Both the position numbers and the translations under genes were made by a program. From the NCBI GenBank assembly GCA_027371515.1, contig DAHXMX010000018.1:1-12922 (forward strand): a stretch of DNA of 12,922 nucleotides. The letters run 5' to 3'. Under the pieces are notes generated by a model. It did not search any database and was not told the DNA's origin. It worked only from the letters and a program-made list of their open reading frames with translations. The DNA comes from Neisseriaceae bacterium (GTDB lineage: Bacteria; Pseudomonadota; Gammaproteobacteria; Burkholderiales; UBA11063). Below, piece by piece: positions 1-7,300 of the stretch (the stretch's first letter is position 1; each line of letters begins with the position of its first letter).

Positions 1-962
1 GAGTTGTTGAGCAGATAGAATCTGTTAATAAAATATGTTTCAGGAAAATCACTTAGTCCCATACAAATTCTGATAAGATTGTGAATTATTACATAATGAA
101 ATGTGTTATCAATTCCTATAAAACAAGTATGAGACAAGTTATTAAAATCAGTACAGTTTAAATTACTTTTTGCCTTACTTTTTAAATAGTATGTAGTCCC
201 TAGTAATTCAATCCATGGGTTAAGTTTGAGCCCATTACTTCCTATATTGATACCGTCTTCTAATGGTAGCGTAATTGGATAATCATCATTCATATTTAAT
301 AAAATGCTTGAAATAAGATCTCTTATTCCATTATCAAGATTAATATTTTGCAAGCGATCTATTAGTTCTTTGGTGAAATATTTTGTATTAAATACATGAA
401 CCTTACAAGATTTTTTTATTATTACAGCATCTTTATTTAGGGTTGCATGTGGATTGACAAGATTTATTGAAGAGTTGTAATAACTGCATATTTCACAAAC
501 CCCACCTTTCACAGGGGCGGAACATTTGGGGCAATGACCACTAATAAACGCTTCTAATAAAAACTTCCCTGAATGTTCATCAAAATAGAACTCCAAATCT
601 TTTAGGACAACATGTTCTGATTTAACTAGTTGATTAATAAAATCGATAGTAAAAACTGTTCTGTCACTTATGCTTGTCACATTAAATAAGTCAAAACCAA
701 TATCATAGCCCGCAAAAGTATCTCGGATTGAATTTATATTTTTATTTAATAATTCATCAATTGTAAGTCCAGATTTTATTGCAGCAAGTCTCACATAACT
801 TTGAGTCACATCAATATCACATGCAAAACATGTTGTATCTCCATTTACCAATTACATTCGGTTAAAAATATCAGCAGGTAAATATGAGCCTGCAATATTA
901 CCTCTGAGTTTCTTAGCCATTTTCCACAAAGACTGCTCGAAACCTAAATTCATACTTGCCAT
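1..962 (-). pseudogene. chimeric broken gene: HsdM start fused to a truncated methionyl-tRNA-synthetase-like protein, with an in-frame stop
   Basis: Read from the ATG at 962, the frame gives 36 residues and a TAA stop at 852-854. The same frame then stays open for 283 more codons to the window edge. From about residue 23 (IAGSYLPADIF) the translation aligns with class I methionyl-tRNA synthetase just after its HIGH motif. Next come the NGDTTCFACDID strand, a zinc knuckle (CPKC...CEIC, 486-533) and a FIGIDNTFHYVII segment that corresponds to FIGKDN(I)VFH of MetRS. The KMSKS region would lie beyond position 1. The stop aligns with a leucine of the family, so one TTA-to-TAA change would explain it. 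The N-terminal Rossmann strand and HIGH motif are missing, so the product should not aminoacylate tRNA. The usual WFDAPIGY motif is also poorly conserved (NPWIELLGTTYYL), so the parent was probably a divergent paralogue and not the housekeeping MetG. The pseudogene call is strong; the parent's function is unknown. Confidence 0.75.
897..962 (-). other. HsdM-derived N-terminal segment (22 codons)
   Basis: The first 22 residues (MASMNLGFEQSLWKMAKKLR then GN) match the hallmark start of type I restriction-modification methylase subunits, NLGFE..LW..A.KLR.N. The rest of an HsdM (helical domain, SAM-binding and NPPF motifs) is absent. The reading frame passes without interruption into MetRS-like sequence at the GN/GH position of the HIGH motif. 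This looks like an illegitimate recombination scar that kept the hsdM start and ribosome binding site. The identification rests on a short match. Confidence 0.6.
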
Positions 963-967
963 TTTAA

Positions 968-1007
968 TCCTCTTTGTTTTTAAAATATACAGTGCAAAAT
1001 TATTATA
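968..1007 (-). promoter_or_regulatory. ribosome binding site (968-973) and possible -10 box (1002-1007) of the chimeric gene
   Basis: An AGAGGA Shine-Dalgarno sequence lies 5 nt before the ATG at 962, so the start of the broken gene still looks translatable. Farther upstream a perfect TATAAT reads on the minus strand at 1002-1007, but no convincing -35 box is found at the normal spacing. The ribosome binding site is well supported; the promoter is weak. Confidence 0.4.
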
Positions 1008-1047
1008 TGATAGTAGCATTTTTAAAAGTTATTCTATTTACAGATTG

Positions 1048-1182
1048 CTAATTATTAACTCTTTTGCTATCTGGTGCTGGGACATTAACATCTTTTCTAG
1101 TTGCGCTAGCTTGTGGCAAATTTAGAAATTTTAATTCACCGTAAGTAAAATTTTTATTACTATAGAAACTATCTAATAACAT
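1048..1182 (-). CDS. unrecognised 44-residue open frame, possibly a gene remnant
   Basis: An ATG-to-TAG frame of 44 codons encodes MLLDSFYSNKNF..., with a polar, proline-containing tail (VPAPDSKRVNN). The frame is open for nine codons further upstream. No Shine-Dalgarno sequence precedes the ATG, and the family is not recognised. It ends 85 nt before the chimeric HsdM/MetRS-like gene, on the same strand. The hydrophilic ending looks like a real protein C-terminus, so this could be the tail of a gene whose front was lost in the same rearrangement. It could also be a chance frame in AT-rich DNA. Confidence 0.2.
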   Translation of the reverse strand: MLLDSFYSNKNFTYGELKFLNLPQASATRKDVNVPAPDSKRVNN

Positions 1183-1261
1183 AGCGCACAACGAATAATG
1201 TACTAATGCAACTTAATATCTAACTATAATATTTTACCTAATTAAATAAACTACACTATCA

Positions 1262-1294
1262 ATTGTTTTAATCAAAATCCCCAATATGTGTTTT
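1262..1294 (-). repeat. copy A of a 33-nt inverted repeat flanking yggU
   Basis: On the minus strand this segment (starting AAAACACATATTGG and ending TTAAAACAAT) matches 29 of 33 bases of a plus-strand segment at 1888-1920. It lies in the non-coding DNA after the yggU stop codon. Both copies can be read as KT-x-IG-x-FD followed by TAA, so they may be fragments of one lost coding sequence and not a mobile repeat. Confidence 0.5.
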
Positions 1295-1339
1295 CGCTTT
1301 TACAACCTCAATCATTCTTTTATAAAACTATACAATTGG

Positions 1340-1654
1340 TTAAGCATCTATAATTGCATCCAATTTAGCTAACGCTTGAAGTGGCAAATGTAACATTTTT
1401 AAATGATTAGTCAACCCACTAGCAATCACAATGTCACGTTTCTTCACTGAGAGCATCTCAGACATAAAGGTAATTAATACAATATTTGCTTTACCATCAA
1501 CTGGAGGAGCTGCAATTGCAATTTTAAGCCGACCATTTATTATTCCTAAAATCTGATTAGTTTTAGCTTGTGGCTTAATCACCACTGGCAGCTTGATTAT
1601 CTCTCCAACTATTGAATAAATTGGTAATTCTGTGTTGGCAACTAGGTTACTCAT
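1340..1654 (-). CDS. yggU: DUF167 / YggU family protein
   Basis: This is a 104-residue cytosolic protein of the small DUF167 (UPF0235, YggU) family, whose molecular role is not established. The family core is clear: a strand with IKPQAKTNQI near residues 26-35, then GRLKIAIAAPPVDGKAN near residues 41-57, which is the signature block. A helix (LITFMSEML) follows, then KKRDIVIASGLTNHLKML, corresponding to the usual KS.V.I..G...R.K sequence. Residues 1-18 form an N-terminal extension of the kind seen in several members. The length is normal for the family. The ATG at 1654 has no strong Shine-Dalgarno sequence, but an in-frame stop lies a short way upstream, so few other starts are possible. The gene stands alone between decayed sequence and the divergent maeB. 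In many proteobacteria yggU sits beside yggT and proC; neither is here. Confidence 0.85.
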   Translation of the reverse strand: MSNLVANTELPIYSIVGEIIKLPVVIKPQAKTNQILGIINGRLKIAIAAPPVDGKANIVLITFMSEMLSVKKRDIVIASGLTNHLKMLHLPLQALAKLDAIIDA

Positions 1655-1714
1655 TTGTTGTTTATATATATCCGCAATAGTTTAGCTCACCATGTTGTTT
1701 TTAAATTTGCTTAT

Positions 1715-1723
1715 ATTATATCA
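1715..1723 (-). promoter_or_regulatory. extended -10 promoter for yggU
   Basis: Read on the minus strand, TGATATAAT is a perfect extended -10 element (TGn followed by TATAAT). It would start transcription around 1707, about 50 nt before the yggU ATG. The -35 match (TGGTTA, 17 nt upstream) is poor, as is common for extended -10 promoters. Confidence 0.45.
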
Positions 1724-1728
1724 CAAGT

Positions 1729-1762
1729 AAAAAAAAATAACCATATAATAATTGTTGGTTAT
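1729..1762 (-). terminator. weak hairpin plus T-run, terminator-like on the minus strand
   Basis: A 7-bp inverted repeat (ATAACCA at 1737-1743 and TGGTTAT at 1756-1762, with a 12-nt loop) is followed on the minus strand by a run of T residues (A9 at 1729-1737 on the plus strand). The stem has only two G-C pairs, so termination would be weak. It sits just upstream of the yggU -10 box and could insulate that promoter or be a relic of a lost gene. Confidence 0.25.
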
Positions 1763-1887
1763 CATCCGCTGCTTGTAAATTGAAGTGCATAAAACATCAA
1801 CTACCCAAAAACAAACGCTTATTTTGCTACAGTGTTATCATAAGCTTTTTATATGCATGTTTGTATAAATTGCAAGTTATCGAAACT

Positions 1888-1920
1888 AAAACAAATATTG
1901 GCAATTTTGATTAAAATAAT
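1888..1920 (+). repeat. copy B of the 33-nt inverted repeat flanking yggU
   Basis: This is the plus-strand partner of the segment at 1262-1294, with 29 of 33 identical bases (AAAACAAATATTGG...TTAAAATAAT). It lies 76 nt before the maeB start. In one frame it reads IETKTNIGNFD-stop, echoing the other copy's KTHIGDFD-stop. Confidence 0.5.
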
Positions 1921-1995
1921 AATTCTTTACCCAAAATCCGCTTAAAAGTAGTAAAATATCCCATTATTAGCAAAAATATTTGATGAGGAAATATA

Positions 1996-4281
1996 ATGGC
2001 AGATAAATTTAAATTAGATCCACAATTAACAGATGCAGCTCTACACTATCATCAGTTTCCAACGCCAGGCAAAACACAAGTGCTTTCTACTAAATCAGTA
2101 GCAACACAGCGTGATTTAGCTTTAGCATATTCACCAGGTGTGGCTGCACCTTGTATCGCTATTTCTGAAGATCCACTGAAAGCTTATGATTATACTAACA
2201 AAGGTAATTTAGTTGCAGTAATTAGCAACGGAACTGCAGTATTAGGTTTAGGAAATATCGGAGCAGTTGCCGGTAAACCTGTTATGGAAGGTAAAGGGGT
2301 TTTATTTAAAAAATTTGCTGGTATTGATGTTTTTGATATCGAAATAAACGAAACCGATGTTGACAAATTTGTTGACGTTGTTGCCGCTCTTGAACCAACA
2401 TTCGGTGGAATTAATCTAGAGGATATTAAAGCTCCAGAATGTTTTTTAATTGAAGAAAAATTAAAAGCAAGAATGAAGATCCCAGTATTTCACGATGACC
2501 AACATGGTACCGCCATCGTAGTTGGTGCTGGTGTAATTAACTCGTTAAAAATTACCAATAAAAAAATTGAGAACGTTAAAATAGTAGTATCTGGAGCTGG
2601 TGCTGCGGCTATAGCTTGTCTTAATCTTTTAGTATCGCTTGGTGCTAATAAAAAGAATATCTATGTATGTGATTCTAAAGGTGTTATTTATGAAGGTCGT
2701 GATGAAAAATTAGATGTTTCAAAACAACAATATTGCCAAAAAACCACATATAGAACTCTTCTTGATGCAATTGAAAATGCTGATATTTTCTTGGGGTTAT
2801 CAGGCCCAGGTACGGCAACACAAGAAATGATGTTAAAAATGGCTAAAGATCCGATAGTATTTGCACTTGCTAATCCAACTCCTGAGATTTTACCTGCTGA
2901 TGTTAAAGCTGTCCGTCCTGATGCTATTATCGCAACAGGTAGAAGCGATTATCCAAATCAAGTAAATAATGTATTATGTTTCCCATTTTTATTTAGAGGC
3001 GCACTTGATGTTGGTGCAACCTGTATAAACGAAGAAATGAAAATTGCCGCAGTCAATGCTATTGCTAAACTTGCAACTATTGAGCCAAGTGAATTGGTAG
3101 CAAATGCATATGGTGGTGAAGAGTTATCATTTGGTCGAGAATATATTATTCCTAAACCATTAGATACGCGTTTGATCACTATGGTATCGACTGCAGTTGC
3201 ACAAGCAGCTATGGATTTAGGTGTGGCTACTCGTCCAATTTCAGATATGACTAAATACACTGAGAAGCTTAATCAGTATATTTATCGTTCTAATTTGTTT
3301 ATGCGCCCAGTATATAATTTAGCTTCTAAAAATCCAAAACGTGTTGTATTATGTGAAGGTGAAGATGAGCGTGTACTTCGTGCTACTCAAGAAATTTTAG
3401 ATCTAAATCTAGCTAAAATCATTTTAATTGGTCGTCCATTTGTAATTGAAAAACGTATTGAAAAAATGGGCTTAAGAATTAAACCAGGTATTGATTTTGA
3501 AATTATAAATAATGAAAATGATCCACGTTATAAAGACTACTGGACTGTATATTATGAAATGAAAAAACGTGAAGGTATATCTCAAGAGGCAGCACGCCGT
3601 GAAGTTATTCGCAATACAACTTTGATTGGTGCTTTAATGTTAAAAATGGGTAGTGCTGATGCGTTAATATGTGGTACTTTTGGTAAATATCATGAGCATT
3701 ATGATATATTACGTGATGTGATTGGTTATGATAATGACCAAAAAGTTGCAGGGGCTATGAATGCTCTCATGTTACCTAACGGTAGTTTATTTATTACTGA
3801 TACTTTTGTGAATTATAATCCTACAGCTGAGCAATTAGCTATGATAACTATCCGTGGAGTTGAAATGATTAAACGTTTTGGAATTAGCCCACGGGTTGCT
3901 TTATTATCACATAGTTCATTTGGTTCTGATTTACATTCACATACTGCTCAGAAAATGAGAGACACATTAGCATTAATTAAATCACGTAATCCAGAAATTG
4001 AAATTGACGGTGAAATGCATGGTGATGCAGCAATTATGCCTTCAATCCGTGCACAAGTTATGCCTGACTCTCCATTAGTTGGACCAGCTAATTTATTAGT
4101 TATGCCAAACATAGAATCAGCAAATATTGCTTATAATTTATTACGTGTTTCCTCATCAGATGGAATAACTGTTGGGCCAATTTTAATGGGATTAAAGAAA
4201 CCTGCACATGTAATTAGCAATATTTCTTCAGTAAGAAGAATAGTAAATATGGTTGCTTTAGCATCAGTTGAGGCGCAATAA
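1996..4281 (+). CDS. maeB: NADP-dependent malic enzyme with phosphotransacetylase-like C-terminal domain (MaeB)
   Basis: The product is a cytosolic enzyme that oxidatively decarboxylates L-malate to pyruvate and CO2 with reduction of NADP. It has 761 residues, the usual length for MaeB. The malic enzyme part covers about residues 10-425. It shows the catalytic Tyr in LAYSPGVAAP (45-52), the catalytic Lys in MEGKGVLFKKF (K100), metal ligands in NLEDIKAPE (E142, D143) and FHDDQHGTAI (D168), the Rossmann loop SGAGAAA (199-205), and GRSDYPNQVNN (315-325). Residues from about 428 onward form the phosphotransacetylase-like domain (CEGEDERVL, DGEMHGDAA, NLLRVSSSDGITVGP). In the characterised E. coli enzyme this domain is regulatory, binds acetyl-CoA, and is not a working transacetylase. 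A GAGGA sequence 6 nt before the ATG fixes the start. The downstream 2-oxoacid dehydrogenase/ketosynthase gene lies 52 nt away on the same strand and may be co-transcribed. Confidence 0.97.
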   Translation: MADKFKLDPQLTDAALHYHQFPTPGKTQVLSTKSVATQRDLALAYSPGVAAPCIAISEDPLKAYDYTNKGNLVAVISNGTAVLGLGNIGAVAGKPVMEGKGVLFKKFAGIDVFDIEINETDVDKFVDVVAALEPTFGGINLEDIKAPECFLIEEKLKARMKIPVFHDDQHGTAIVVGAGVINSLKITNKKIENVKIVVSGAGAAAIACLNLLVSLGANKKNIYVCDSKGVIYEGRDEKLDVSKQQYCQKTTYRTLLDAIENADIFLGLSGPGTATQEMMLKMAKDPIVFALANPTPEILPADVKAVRPDAIIATGRSDYPNQVNNVLCFPFLFRGALDVGATCINEEMKIAAVNAIAKLATIEPSELVANAYGGEELSFGREYIIPKPLDTRLITMVSTAVAQAAMDLGVATRPISDMTKYTEKLNQYIYRSNLFMRPVYNLASKNPKRVVLCEGEDERVLRATQEILDLNLAKIILIGRPFVIEKRIEKMGLRIKPGIDFEIINNENDPRYKDYWTVYYEMKKREGISQEAARREVIRNTTLIGALMLKMGSADALICGTFGKYHEHYDILRDVIGYDNDQKVAGAMNALMLPNGSLFITDTFVNYNPTAEQLAMITIRGVEMIKRFGISPRVALLSHSSFGSDLHSHTAQKMRDTLALIKSRNPEIEIDGEMHGDAAIMPSIRAQVMPDSPLVGPANLLVMPNIESANIAYNLLRVSSSDGITVGPILMGLKKPAHVISNISSVRRIVNMVALASVEAQ

Positions 4282-4304
4282 ATATTTAAGCAATAAATAT
4301 TTAA
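4275..4304 (+). repeat. perfect 15-bp tandem duplication across the maeB stop codon
   Basis: The unit GCAATAAATATTTAA occurs twice in direct succession (4275-4289 and 4290-4304). The first copy contains the last sense codon and the TAA stop of maeB. Because the unit is a multiple of three, it lengthens an upstream in-frame extension of the next gene without breaking it. It looks like a recent replication-slippage duplication. Confidence 0.8.
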
Positions 4305-4318
4305 GATTAATAACTAAG

Positions 4319-4326
4319 AAGGTGAT
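4319..4326 (+). promoter_or_regulatory. ribosome binding site that decides the start of the multidomain enzyme
   Basis: AAGGTGAT is a good match to the anti-Shine-Dalgarno complement and lies 7 nt before the ATG at 4334. An earlier in-frame ATG at 4268 lies inside maeB, has no such site, and would add 22 lysine-rich residues encoded by the tandem duplication. The 4334 start is therefore preferred. Confidence 0.8.
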
Positions 4327-4333
4327 ACTTAAT

Positions 4334-7300
4334 ATGTTAACCAAAATACATACTTTACTTGGCTTGTATAAACACATGGTAGCCTCAAGAGAAACTGACA
4401 TCGTTGAATTTGAGTTGGTTAATAGTGGTGAGGCTAATTTTTTGGCTACAAGTAAAGGTCATGAAGGAACTGTTATACTTAATCCGTTTTTAATTCCATC
4501 TGATTGGATTCATGCGCATTACCGTGATAAAGCATTATTAATGGCTCGTGGCGTTTCAACTAAAATGTTTTTCTATAGTGCATTAGCTAAGGCTGAATCG
4601 CATTCTTGCGGACGTCAAATGGTTTCTCATATGAGCGCTCCGGAACTTAATGTTATGAGTATAGTTGGTCCTGTTGGTAATAGTGCTTTACAAGCAGCTG
4701 GTGTTGCATACTCTATAAAAGACAATAAAGACAATCCAATTGTTATTTGTAGTTTTGGTGACGGTACTTCACAACAAGGTGAGGTTCTAGAAGCTATCGC
4801 TGAAGCCAAGAGAAGCCATCTGCCTGTATTGTTCTTTATTCAAAATAATGAATTAGCAATTTCAACTCGGACTAAAGGAAAGACCTTCTTTTCAATTGAT
4901 GATCATCAAGTAAATGAATTTATGGGCATACCTATTACTTATATAGATGGTATCAATCCATTTATGCATTATGATTTAGTTGGTCAAATTATTAGTAAAA
5001 TGCGTACTACGCGTGAACCACAAATTATTGTATTTAATGTAGATAGATTAGATAATCATTCTAATGCAGATGATCAAAAGCTATATCGCAAAGAAGAAGA
5101 GTTAAATCAATCTAAATTAAACGATCCATTAATAACAAGTTATAATTATTTGTTGCAGCAAGGAATAAGTGCTCAGGAACTAGAAAAAATCAAGCAAGAT
5201 GCTATTGCTGAAGTTCGTGCATCTCTTGAATTAGCAAAGCTTGGAACAGAGCCAAAAGCGATATTTGATGCTTATGCTCCATTACCTGAAGAATTAAAAC
5301 CATTATCAACAGAATATCGTGGCACTTTTGGACAAGATGGTAAGCGTTATACTATGCTTGAATCTATGCGTCATGTATTTGATATGCAATTAAATAATGA
5401 CCCTAATGTTATTTTAATTGGTCAAGATATTGAAGATGGTAAAGGTGATGTTTTTGGAATCACTCGCGGATTATCAACTAGATATCCAAATCGGGTACTC
5501 AATTCAGCATTAAGCGAATCAACCATTGTGGGTGTGGCAGTAGGTATGGCATTAACTGGTAAGAAACCAGTGGCATTTGTCCAATTTGCTGATTTTATGC
5601 CATTAGCTTATAATCAAATTTATTCTGAATTAGCTACCATGTATTGGCGTACAAATGGCGGTTGGCAAAGTCCTGTAATTATATTTGCAGCATGTGGTGG
5701 TTATCGTCCAGGACTTGGTCCATTTCATTCACAAACTAACGAATCCACTTATGCACATATTCCTGGTATTGATGTATACATACCATCTAATGCAGCTGAT
5801 GCTGCTGGAATGTTAAATGCAGCATTTAAATCAAATCGCCCAAGTATGTTTTTATATCCTAAAAAGTTATTAAATAATTTAGGAGATAAAGATACAGCAT
5901 CTACTGATATAAATAACTATTTAATTCCAATTGGTAAAGCTAGGATTGAAAGATCAGGTACTGATATTACATTAGTTGGTTATGGTAATACAGTTGCACT
6001 TTGTGTTCAAGCTGCTGATATACTTGAAAATGATGCCGGCATTTCAGCTGAAATTATAGACCTAAGAACGATCAAACCATATGACTTAAATACAATATTA
6101 GCTTCAGTTGAGAAAACAAAAAATCTGATAGTTACTCATGAAGATAATATCACTTGTAGTATTAGCAGCGATATTATAGCATCAGTAATTGAGCGTGTAA
6201 CCAAGCCAATTCAAGCTCGACGTGTTACAAAAGCTGATACGCACACACCGTGTAATTTTGCTAATCAACTAGAAGTACTACCTTCTTATGAAAAAATATT
6301 AGTTGCTTGCGGTGAATTACTAAATCTTGAAGTGAAATTTGAGGTAGACGATCATGTTGATGATACATTATTTAATGTAGAAGTAATTGGCGCTAGTCCA
6401 TCCGATGAAAGTGTATTGATTAACAAATTACACGTTAGAGTTGGTGATAAGGTTAACAAATCAGATACTTTGGTAGACATTGAAGCTAGTAAATCTGCCG
6501 GCGAAATATTATCACCATGTAGTGGAATAGTTGAAGAAATATGTGTAATTGAAGGAGAGCGTGCAACAGTTGGTGCATTATTACTTAAAATCAGATTAAC
6601 AGATAGTAAAGTTAAAGTAAATAATAAAACAAAAAAAGTTAGCGTGTCACGTAAATTAATAACTAATAATAAGCTTGATACTAATACAAAAAAAGTAACA
6701 CGTGTAGGTATGAGCATTCCAATCTTTAAAACCGGTTCGCGAGCAGTTTCAACTGATGAAATTGTGGTTAATTTCCCTGAATATAGTAGCGCGGATATTA
6801 TCCAAAGAACTGGTATTGAAAATCGCTATTGGTTAGCACCAGACGAAAAAATAGTTGATATTGCAGCAAAAATAGCCATTGAAGCATTACAAAAACATAA
6901 TCTAACATTAGGTGATATTAATTTAATAATTTGTGCAACTTGTTCACCAGATGATTATTTATCACCTTCCATGGCATGTTTAATACTTGAGAAATTATAT
7001 GCCACATATGGTGAGCACATTATTCCTGCTTATGATTCTAATGCTGCATGTAGCGGATATTTGTACGGATTAAGTCAAGCACGTGACTACTTACAAACTC
7101 GCCCGAATGAGCGTGTATTACTAATTACCGCTGAAAATCTCTCTAAGCGTCTCGATATGAATAATTTTGATACCGCATTCTTGTTTGGCGATGCTGCAAC
7201 AGCTACTATATTATTTGGCGATAATCATATCAACCAAGCAAAACTATTATTAGATCAAATTACATTATCTGCTATTGGTGAGAATGGTAGCGTACTTAAT

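Larger units (their letters stand above)
1655..1995. other. 341-nt divergent intergenic region between yggU and maeB
   Basis: This region separates the divergent yggU (minus) and maeB (plus) genes. It holds a likely yggU promoter, a hairpin with an adjacent A/T run, copy B of the 33-nt repeat, and the maeB Shine-Dalgarno sequence (GAGGA at 1985-1989). A TAAAAT at 1952-1957 could be a maeB -10 box, but its best -35 candidate (TTTACC at 1926) is 20 nt away, so the maeB promoter is not convincingly located. Open frames here are short and lack ribosome binding sites. Confidence 0.6.

Noticed and set aside
1100..1140. Resemblance between the end of the 44-codon frame (ELKFLNLPQA) and the end of YggU (HLKMLHLPLQ)
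   Set aside because: The nucleotide match is only about 20 of 28 bases and does not extend; it is too weak to claim a duplicated yggU tail.
1853..1948. Plus-strand 31-codon frame (MHVCINCKL...) upstream of maeB
   Set aside because: It has no ribosome binding site, and it reads through the repeat in a different frame from the one the two copies share.
2958..3260. Minus-strand open frame of 100 codons inside maeB
   Set aside because: It is a shadow of the maeB reading frame, with no recognisable protein and no start signal.
4268..4333. A 22-residue N-terminal extension of the fusion enzyme starting at the ATG at 4268
   Set aside because: It overlaps maeB, is encoded mostly by the 15-bp duplication and AT-rich spacer, and lacks a ribosome binding site. 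The ATG at 4334 has a good AAGGTGAT site, and family similarity begins there.
4627..4809. Minus-strand open frame opposite the E1-alpha domain
   Set aside because: It is a short antisense shadow of conserved coding sequence.
6352..6717. Minus-strand open frame of 121 codons opposite the lipoyl domain and linker
   Set aside because: It is antisense to a clearly coding, domain-rich segment; its Leu/Ser/Thr-rich composition is what the reverse of a Lys/Asn-rich linker gives.
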